Assembly: GCA_964446495.1 (NCBI GenBank) | Contig: CAYUOY010000131.1 | Location: 1-11,337, forward strand | Direction of reading: 5' to 3' | DNA from: JAADHU01 sp964446495 | GTDB lineage: Bacteria; Pseudomonadota; Gammaproteobacteria; Steroidobacterales; Woeseiaceae | DNA: 11,337 bases | Shown: positions 6,065 to 11,337 of the stretch, piece by piece | Layout: every line of letters starts with the position of its first letter | How positions within the stretch are numbered: position 1 is the first letter of the stretch | The notes under the pieces: generated by a model | Seen by the model: only the letters and a program-made list of their open reading frames with translations | What the model was told of the DNA's origin: nothing | Databases searched by the model: none | Position numbers and translations under genes: made by a program

Positions 6065-6715
6065 TTGCCCAGGACACCAAATTCCTTGAATCAGTTTTCA
6101 TCTCGTCTACGCAGACCTGAAAAGCGCGGTGCCATTCCTGACGTTATTCTGGTGTTGTTCGTTATTAACGGACTGGTCTTCGCAGGGCAAAATTTCTATC
6201 CTGAATTGCTCGAAAACTATTTCGCGCTGTGGCCACTTAATTCACCGTATGCCGATTTCCAGGTCTGGCAGCTGGTGACTTATGGCTTCATGCACGGTGG
6301 CCTGACACACATAATGTTCAACATGTTCATGTTATGGATGTTCGGTCGCGAACTTGAAGTCATCATGGGGCCGAAGCGTTTTTTGACTTACTACATGACC
6401 TGCGTCATCGGTGCCGGCATCGTCCAGATTATCGTCGCAACCCTGCATGGCACAGGTTATCCGACCATCGGCGCATCGGGTGGTGTATTCGGAATTTTGC
6501 TCGCTTTCGGCATGGCTTTTCCGAATCGCATGATCTTGCTTCTTATTCCACCCATTCCAATGAAAGCCAAGTACCTGGTCGTGCTGGCGGGCGGCATGGA
6601 GCTCTACTTCGGGTTGGCCGGTACCCGACCCAACATTGCCAGCTTCGCGCACCTGGGAGGCATGTTGTTCGGCTTCCTGTTGCTGCATCACTGGCGTCAT
6701 AGTAGTCGGCGTTGA
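6065..6715 (+). CDS. Rhomboid family intramembrane serine protease
   Basis: The product is a polytopic membrane protein of about 216 residues that cleaves membrane helices of other proteins within the bilayer. Family hallmarks are visible: VWQLVTYGFMHGGLTHIMFNM, where H82 and N86 would help form the oxyanion site; the nucleophile Ser138 in GASGGVFG; and the paired His196 in FAHLGGMLFG. At least six hydrophobic helices lie between residues 27 and 208. No ATG exists before the first helix. TTG 6065 gives the longest product, and a second in-frame TTG at 6086 has AGGA 11 nt before it, so the start is uncertain by seven residues. The basic N-terminus (RLRRPEKR) predicts a cytoplasmic start. It lies 49 nt after the DUF2207 gene and 31 nt before the tldD-like gene, probably in the same transcript. 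Its substrate is unknown. Confidence 0.9.
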   Translation: MPRTPNSLNQFSSRLRRPEKRGAIPDVILVLFVINGLVFAGQNFYPELLENYFALWPLNSPYADFQVWQLVTYGFMHGGLTHIMFNMFMLWMFGRELEVIMGPKRFLTYYMTCVIGAGIVQIIVATLHGTGYPTIGASGGVFGILLAFGMAFPNRMILLLIPPIPMKAKYLVVLAGGMELYFGLAGTRPNIASFAHLGGMLFGFLLLHHWRHSSRR

Positions 6716-6746
6716 ACGTTGTTCAAACATTGAGTCCTACACCATC

Positions 6747-8279
6747 ATGAGATCAGGTCGCCGCGAATTTCTTCGACATCTTGCCATGGGCGGCACGGTG
6801 GTAACGATGCCGGCATTCTTGTCTGGCTGTGGTATAGCGCCCGCCGTTATCGTTGCAGAGCCCCTGCCTGAAGATCCTTTCCTCGATTGGTTTCAGATCG
6901 ACCGGGCGTTGATTGCGCAAGTGATGGTGGCGTTGACCGCGAAGGGTGCGGATGCCGCGGAGCTTTATTTTCAGCATCGCCGGGAAAGTACACTGCACAT
7001 GCTGGCCGGAGAAATCGATCGCTCGACTGTTGAAGTCCTCCAGGGCGTGGGCATGCGGGTGATGCTCGGTGAGCGTACGGGTTTCGCGTTTACCGAGGAT
7101 CTGTCTTCGAGCAACCTGCTTGCCACGGCGGCCATGGCGGCGTCATCGCTCTCCGGTGTGCCCATCGTGACTGACGGTGGATACTCTGCACAGCCGGCGG
7201 GCGCCTGTTACATGACAACTATCGATTGGGCGGACATAGAGGTTGAGCAAAAACGACGGGTGTTGCAGCGGGTTGATCAGCAGGCAAGAAAGGCTGACAC
7301 CGCTGTGGATGACGTCAGCATATCCTGGTCGGACACGGATGAACGCGTCCTGATCGTGACCCTGGACGGTCGATTGATATTCGACCAGCGGCCAATGACA
7401 CGCCTGAGCGCACAAGTCAGCGCGACCCGTGGTGGTGTGACGCACTCCGGTTTCGCCAACATTGCTGCTCGCGACGAGATGTCCTGGTACACCGACGCCC
7501 GCATTGACACGATGACGCAGCAGGCGGTGGACCGTACCCTGGTGCTGTTCGATGCGAGGCGGCCGCCCAGCGGTGAGATGCCCGTTATTCTTTCGGCTGG
7601 CACCAGCGGTGTGCTGCTGCATGAGGCGGTTGGCCACGCGCTGGAGGCTGATTTCAATCGCTCTGGCAAGAGTGCCTACGCGGATCGCATGGGCGAACGC
7701 GTCGCCAATGCCGGCGTAAGCATCATCGATCAGGGTGATATGCCAAATGAACGCGGCGCCTTAAATTACGACGATGAGGGCAATGTGTGTGGTCGGACGA
7801 CGCTGGTAGAAAATGGCGTCTTGCGCTCCTACCTGCACGACGGTTTGAGTGCGCGGCAATACGGTGTTGATGCGACGGGGTCCGGCCGACGGGAGTCCTT
7901 CCGGCATCAACCGATGCCGAGAATGACCTGTACCTTCATGGATAACGGCTCGTATGAGCGGGATGAACTCATCGCCGCCATGGGTCGGGGAATTATTGCG
8001 GATACCTATACAGATGGCACTGTGGATCTGGGCGCCGGTGACTACAGGTTTTATATCAAGAGTGGCTGGCTGGTCGAGAAGGGAGAAATCCTCATGCCTG
8101 TGCGGGATTTTTACCTGATTGGAAATGGCCCTGATACGCTGCGTGACATCACCATGGTGGCGAATAACTCACGGCTGGACGAAGGCGGCTGGACTTGCGG
8201 CAAGAATGGGCAAACTGTGCCGGTGTCACATGGTATGCCCTCGGTGCTGGTCTCCAATCTTACGCTTCAGCCGATCTGA
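6747..8279 (+). CDS. tldD: TldD/PmbA family metallopeptidase, Tat-exported, probable lipoprotein
   Basis: The product has 510 residues. The C-terminal half carries the TldD zinc site HEAVGH (H292, E293, H297) followed by E300. The end has GGWTCGKNGQ, with Cys484 as the expected third ligand. In Escherichia coli TldD pairs with TldE/PmbA to degrade unfolded peptides and process leader peptides in the cytoplasm. This copy differs in carrying a twin-arginine signal (SGRREFLRHLAMGG, close to the SRRxFLK consensus) followed by a lipobox-like FLSGC (Cys28), so it is predicted to be exported and perhaps lipid-anchored. ATG 6747 is chosen because it begins exactly at the Tat signal; the reading frame extends upstream to 6636 but only inside the rhomboid gene. 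No tldE/pmbA gene lies downstream. Its last 20 bp overlap the ridA-like gene on the other strand. The gene symbol marks family membership only. Confidence 0.88.
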   Translation: MRSGRREFLRHLAMGGTVVTMPAFLSGCGIAPAVIVAEPLPEDPFLDWFQIDRALIAQVMVALTAKGADAAELYFQHRRESTLHMLAGEIDRSTVEVLQGVGMRVMLGERTGFAFTEDLSSSNLLATAAMAASSLSGVPIVTDGGYSAQPAGACYMTTIDWADIEVEQKRRVLQRVDQQARKADTAVDDVSISWSDTDERVLIVTLDGRLIFDQRPMTRLSAQVSATRGGVTHSGFANIAARDEMSWYTDARIDTMTQQAVDRTLVLFDARRPPSGEMPVILSAGTSGVLLHEAVGHALEADFNRSGKSAYADRMGERVANAGVSIIDQGDMPNERGALNYDDEGNVCGRTTLVENGVLRSYLHDGLSARQYGVDATGSGRRESFRHQPMPRMTCTFMDNGSYERDELIAAMGRGIIADTYTDGTVDLGAGDYRFYIKSGWLVEKGEILMPVRDFYLIGNGPDTLRDITMVANNSRLDEGGWTCGKNGQTVPVSHGMPSVLVSNLTLQPI

Positions 8280-8652
8280 TTCTTGCCGTTACCTCGATTT
8301 CCAGTTTCATTGCCTCTTCAAGCAGGCCGGCTACCAGCATGGTTGCGGCAGGGCGGGTCTCGCCAAGATATTTTTGGAAAATCGGCCAGCAGGGTTTGAA
8401 GTTCTCGCGGTCAGGAAAAATGTAGCGGATACGAACAATATCCTCGAGCCGGCTTCCCGCTTCGACCAGTGCGGCCTCAATGTTCCTGAAACATTGCTCG
8501 GCCTGTTCGGTAACGCTGTCCGGGATTGATCCAGTCTGGTAGTCGTAGCCCGTGGTGCCGGATACAAACACGGTGTCGCCATCAACCACAGCTCTGGAAT
8601 AAGCGATTTCGGACTCGAACCTGGAACCACTGGAAATCAGTTTTCGGCTCAT
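8260..8652 (-). CDS. RidA family (YjgF/YER057c/UK114) protein
   Basis: The product is a 130-residue cytoplasmic protein of typical RidA size. RidA proteins form trimers that hydrolyse reactive enamine/imine intermediates made by PLP enzymes, protecting the cell from 2-aminoacrylate damage. Visible features are the VVDGDTVFVSGTTG strand-turn, an EQAEQCFRNIEAALVEAG helix, the substrate-binding Arg100 in ETRPAATML, and Glu120 in KLEIEVTA, matching the catalytic-site Arg and Glu of active RidA. The N-terminus (SRKLISSGSRFESEIAYSRAV) resembles the subgroup that lacks the canonical archetype start, so substrate range may differ. The gene is last in a minus-strand operon, with its ATG one base after the YaiI-like stop. 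Its 3' end overlaps tldD by 20 bp in convergent orientation. Confidence 0.9.
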   Translation of the reverse strand: MSRKLISSGSRFESEIAYSRAVVDGDTVFVSGTTGYDYQTGSIPDSVTEQAEQCFRNIEAALVEAGSRLEDIVRIRYIFPDRENFKPCWPIFQKYLGETRPAATMLVAGLLEEAMKLEIEVTARIRSAEA

Positions 8653-8653
8653 G

Positions 8654-9109
8654 CTATCGACTGCCCAGATGCCGGGTCAAAATCTGATCGAGATGATTCG
8701 AAAAGTTTTTCCGATCGGTTTGGCTTAGCGCCGGTGGACCGCCTGTCTGTATTCCGCTCGCGCGCATGGTATCCATGAAATCCCTCATGTTGAGACGCGC
8801 CTTGATGTCGTCGACAGAGTACAGTTCGCCACGTGGATTCAGGGCCTGGCCTCCCTTTTCGATCACCTCCGCAGCCAACGGTATATCGGCCGTAATGACG
8901 AGGTCGCCGACACTCAATTGTTTGACGATTTCCTGGTCGGCGACGTCAAACCCGGACGCAACCTGAATCGTCCTGATGTAGGGCGATCCAGGTACCTGAA
9001 GAGCCTGATTCGCGACGAAAATGGTCTCGACCCGGGTTCGTTGCGCCGCCTTGAACAGGATGCTTTTGACGACAACCGGACAAGCGTCTGCATCGACCCA
9101 GATTTTCAT
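8654..9109 (-). CDS. yaiI: YaiI/YqxD family protein (UPF0178)
   Basis: The product is a 151-residue cytoplasmic protein. The family signature is clear: the start MKIWVDADACPVVVK, then VASGFDVADQEIV, GDLVITADIPLA, LNPRGELYS and NMRDFMDTMRASG. Conserved acidic residues D6, D8 and the later Asp in ITADIPLA resemble a PIN/NYN-like nuclease core, but no activity has been established for YaiI/YqxD as far as I know. The frame is open further upstream to 9346, but ATG 9109 begins exactly at the conserved family start. That ATG overlaps the preceding stop as TAATG, which indicates translational coupling; a weak AAGG lies 13 nt before it. The TAG stop is followed after one base by the ridA-family ATG. 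Confidence 0.92.
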   Translation of the reverse strand: MKIWVDADACPVVVKSILFKAAQRTRVETIFVANQALQVPGSPYIRTIQVASGFDVADQEIVKQLSVGDLVITADIPLAAEVIEKGGQALNPRGELYSVDDIKARLNMRDFMDTMRASGIQTGGPPALSQTDRKNFSNHLDQILTRHLGSR

Positions 9110-9441
9110 TAGCTGTTCATTGCCTTTGATAACGTCTTCTTCAATGCCGCGACGTCGGCTTTGGTCTTGTCTGGATTGTTCTCGGCCTCTCGCATAGCGA
9201 CAAGCGCTGCTTCGACATCCGTGCCCTGCAGCCATTCCAGCAGTCTCGGAGCCTGGTCCGCATTGTCGCTGCAAATTCCCGCGGCATCCCCATCGAGAAT
9301 CAAAATTCGGTGTTTGCAGGCATTGCCGAACTGGCCTGCCGGGCAATCACATAGAGCCGTCAAACTGTTACCATCCTTGATGAATGTCACCTCGTAGGGT
9401 TTGCTCGATGAGCCTTTAACTTTGAAAACCAGTTCTTCCAC
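9109..9441 (-). CDS. Small SWIM-type zinc-finger-like protein
   Basis: The product is a 110-residue protein whose N-terminal 50 residues carry a SWIM-type metal-binding pattern: CDC (Cys31, Cys33), then eight residues, then CKH (Cys42, His44). A predicted beta-hairpin precedes it (FKVKGSSSKPYEVTFIKDGN). SWIM motifs bind zinc and mediate DNA or protein contacts. The remaining 60 residues are helical and charged (LLEWLQGTDVEAALVAMREAE) with no recognised domain. The start is GTG 9441, with a strong AAGGAG (minus strand of 9447-9452) five bases upstream. It is the first gene of the minus-strand operon and overlaps the yaiI start by one base. Its specific function is unknown. Confidence 0.8.
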   Translation of the reverse strand: MEELVFKVKGSSSKPYEVTFIKDGNSLTALCDCPAGQFGNACKHRILILDGDAAGICSDNADQAPRLLEWLQGTDVEAALVAMREAENNPDKTKADVAALKKTLSKAMNS

Positions 9442-9446
9442 GCGTG

Positions 9447-9452
9447 CTCCTT
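9447..9452 (-). promoter_or_regulatory. Strong ribosome binding site before a GTG start
   Basis: The minus strand reads AAGGAG here, five bases from GTG 9441. This is the best ribosome site in the window and fixes the non-ATG start of the SWIM-like gene. Confidence 0.7.
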
Positions 9453-9575
9453 GTTGCCATTAGCGGGTCGGGCCGCACCTCATCGTATGGCACCCCATGG
9501 TTCGAACGCAAGATTGCTACGAATCGATACTGGCGGTAGGTTATCCTGAGCCGGACAACCCGAGGCAAACCTGCA

Positions 9576-11337
9576 ATGAGAAAATCCGCTGAGATCTCGC
9601 TTTTCGCGTTATTGATGGCACTGTTACTGGTGGCTGCTTGTGGTAACGAGTCGTCGAACACGCACGCCTACAGAGACCTCAACAAGAACTCGACATTGGA
9701 TGTTTTCGAGGATGACCGGCAGCCGGTCGAACGGCGTGTTGACGATCTTGTGAGTCGCATGACCCTGGAGGAAAAAGCCGGGCTCATGTTTATCTATCGC
9801 AGCATTGTCAACGGCGATGCAACTCTGGATTACAAGCCGGACACTGGCGAGGAGCGCCATGTGGCCATCGTCAATATCGATCGGCATCACATGAACCATT
9901 TTAATCTATGGGACATTCCGGATGATCCGGCTGTGTTCGCGCGGTGGTACAACACGCTGCAGCAATACGTGGTCGAGAATACACGCCTCGGTATTCCGGT
10001 GACAATTGCTTCAGATCCGCGGCACCATTTCAGCAACAGTATTTTTTCCTTTAACGCGCAGGGCTTCAGCCAGTTTCCGGAGCCGCTGGGGTTTGCGGCA
10101 ATCGGTGATATGGAGCTTGTGCAGCGCTTCGCGAATATCGTCCGGGAGGAGTACCTGGCGGTTGGTATTCGCCTGGCATTGCACCCGCAAATCGATCTGG
10201 CAACGGAGCCGCGCTGGGCGCGAATCAGCGGTGGCTTCGGTGACGACGCTCATCTGACAGCTGATATCGCAGCCCGCTATGTACGCGGTCTTCAGGGTGA
10301 GGAGTTATCGCCCGACAGCGTCGCCACCATGGTGAAGCATTTTCCGGGCGGCGGACCACAACAGGACGGTCTCGATCCGCATTTTCCGTTTCAAAAAGGT
10401 CAAGCTTATCCGGGCGGTCAGTTCGACTATCACCTGATCCCTTTCGAAGCGGCTATTGCGGCGGGTGCTGCATCGATCATGCCTTACTACGGTGTGCCGC
10501 TGGGGCAGACGAATGAAGATGTGGCGATGGCCTTTAACCGGGACATTATTACCGGCCTGCTGCGAGACAAGTTCAAATTTGACGGTGTTGTCTGTACCGA
10601 CTGGGGCGTGATTTCGGACATCCACGTCGGTGACGTTCTCTGGCCTGCGAGAGCGTGGGGTGTTGAGTCGTTGAGTGAGGTTGAGCGTGTCAAGCGAGCC
10701 CTGGACGCGGGTGTCGATCAATTTGGCGGTGAGCGTAACCCGGAACACGTCGTAGCACTGGTTGAGTCCGGGCAGCTAACGGAAGCACGTATCGACGAGT
10801 CGGTGCGGCGCATATTGCGGCAAAAGTTTTCACTGGGGTTGTTCGATGACCCTTTTGTTGCCGTTGACCGGGTTAGCGAGCGTGTCGGCAGGGTGGAAGC
10901 ACGAGAGCTGGGACACGAAAGTCAGAAACGGGCAATGACCTTGTTGAAAAACGGCGTAGTAGACAACAAGCCGCTGCTGCCTTTGGCTAGATTTACTTTG
11001 AAAGTCTATGTGCAAGGCGCTGATCCAGCGCCTTTCAAAACGTATGCAGCGATCGTCGACGATCCGGAGGAAGCCGATTTTGCCATCGTCCGGTTGAACA
11101 CGCCCTGGTACCCGGTTGCGACGGAAAACCCAATCGCGCGAACATTTCATCACGGCGATCTGGATTTCAAGGACCCCGAAAAAACGGCCATCCTGAACCT
11201 GGCGGCTACTGTGCCAACTATCGTTGTTTTGTATCTGGACCGTCCAGCGGTAATCCCGGACATCGTCGCGAACTCCGCCGCCGTTATCGCCGACTACGGT
11301 GCCAGCGACAAGGCGGTGGCCGAAGTGTTGTTCGGGG
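9576..11337 (+). CDS. Glycoside hydrolase family 3 lipoprotein (3'-incomplete)
   Basis: This frame is open from ATG 9576 to the window end (587 residues seen). A lipoprotein signal ends in VAAC (Cys22, Gly at +2), so it is predicted to be an outer-membrane-anchored periplasmic or surface enzyme. Residues 34-45 form a 12-residue EF-hand-type calcium loop (D34, N36, N38, D42, E45). The GH3 catalytic barrel follows: RMTLEEKAGLMF, a SDPRHH region, MVKHFPGGG (K254, H255), and the nucleophile Asp342 in VVCTDWG. The C-terminal GH3 domain begins near QKRAMTLLKNG and includes FHHGDLDF. Such enzymes cut beta-linked glucose or xylose from oligosaccharides; the exact sugar cannot be told. GAGG (9562-9565) lies 10 nt before the ATG. 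The gene is divergent from the SWIM-yaiI-ridA operon across a 134-nt gap in which no convincing promoter or repeat was seen. The acid/base residue cannot be assigned. Confidence 0.92.
   Translation, partial: MRKSAEISLFALLMALLLVAACGNESSNTHAYRDLNKNSTLDVFEDDRQPVERRVDDLVSRMTLEEKAGLMFIYRSIVNGDATLDYKPDTGEERHVAIVNIDRHHMNHFNLWDIPDDPAVFARWYNTLQQYVVENTRLGIPVTIASDPRHHFSNSIFSFNAQGFSQFPEPLGFAAIGDMELVQRFANIVREEYLAVGIRLALHPQIDLATEPRWARISGGFGDDAHLTADIAARYVRGLQGEELSPDSVATMVKHFPGGGPQQDGLDPHFPFQKGQAYPGGQFDYHLIPFEAAIAAGAASIMPYYGVPLGQTNEDVAMAFNRDIITGLLRDKFKFDGVVCTDWGVISDIHVGDVLWPARAWGVESLSEVERVKRALDAGVDQFGGERNPEHVVALVESGQLTEARIDESVRRILRQKFSLGLFDDPFVAVDRVSERVGRVEARELGHESQKRAMTLLKNGVVDNKPLLPLARFTLKVYVQGADPAPFKTYAAIVDDPEEADFAIVRLNTPWYPVATENPIARTFHHGDLDFKDPEKTAILNLAATVPTIVVLYLDRPAVIPDIVANSAAVIADYGASDKAVAEVLFG

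Noticed and set aside
6636..6746. Upstream extension of the TldD reading frame
   Set aside because: The extra 37 residues lie inside the rhomboid gene, are Cys-rich and unlike TldD, and would bury the Tat signal that starts at ATG 6747.
9110..9346. Upstream extension of the YaiI reading frame
   Set aside because: The added 79 residues are the out-of-frame complement of the SWIM-like gene; the conserved family start is at 9109.
9514..9542. Promoter for the GH3 gene (TTGCTA ... TAGGTT)
   Set aside because: The -10 match is only three of six bases and no supporting element is seen; it is too weak to annotate.

Overview
The window looks like chromosomal DNA of a Gram-negative bacterium, most likely a free-living, possibly marine, gammaproteobacterium. 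The evidence is the load of outer-membrane beta-barrels and lipoproteins, a twin-arginine (Tat) exported TldD, a YaiI/YqxD protein, LemA and RidA, and moderately GC-rich codon use. No tRNA, rRNA, CRISPR array, transposase or phage gene was seen. The taxonomic guess is inference from gene content only.

Region 1 (1-3198, + strand) is a cell-envelope gene cluster. It opens with a strong imperfect palindrome (1-54) and a 97-residue ORF that resembles the C-terminal end of a much larger HzsA-like/PD40-type exported protein. Then come an SH3b + beta-barrel protein, a lipoprotein-anchored beta-barrel, a tiny DUF4266 lipoprotein ending in Gly/Cys, and a DUF3570 protein. The first three ORFs overlap each other, and the rest are 23-52 nt apart. 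This is the least understood part of the window and the best candidate for an undescribed system. DUF4266/DUF3570 pairs are, from memory, often found with ApbE-type flavin transferases and thioredoxin-like proteins, and neither is present here.

Region 2 (3199-8279, + strand) starts after a 94-nt gap that holds a candidate promoter with an overlapping inverted repeat. It contains a MOSC-domain protein, LemA, a DUF2207 membrane protein with a glycine tail (start and stop overlapping with lemA), a rhomboid intramembrane protease and a Tat-lipoprotein-type TldD metallopeptidase. Spacings of -4 to about 50 nt suggest one transcription unit concerned with the membrane and proteolysis.

Region 3 (8260-9441, - strand) is a compact three-gene operon read toward region 2. 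In transcription order it holds a small SWIM-like zinc-binding protein, a YaiI/YqxD protein and a RidA-family protein. The genes join through a 1-nt overlap and a 1-nt gap. The ridA stop end overlaps the tldD stop end by 20 bp, tail to tail.

Region 4 (9442-11337) is a 134-nt divergent intergenic stretch followed by a lipoprotein glycoside hydrolase family 3 enzyme on the + strand. Its reading frame is still open at the end of the window.
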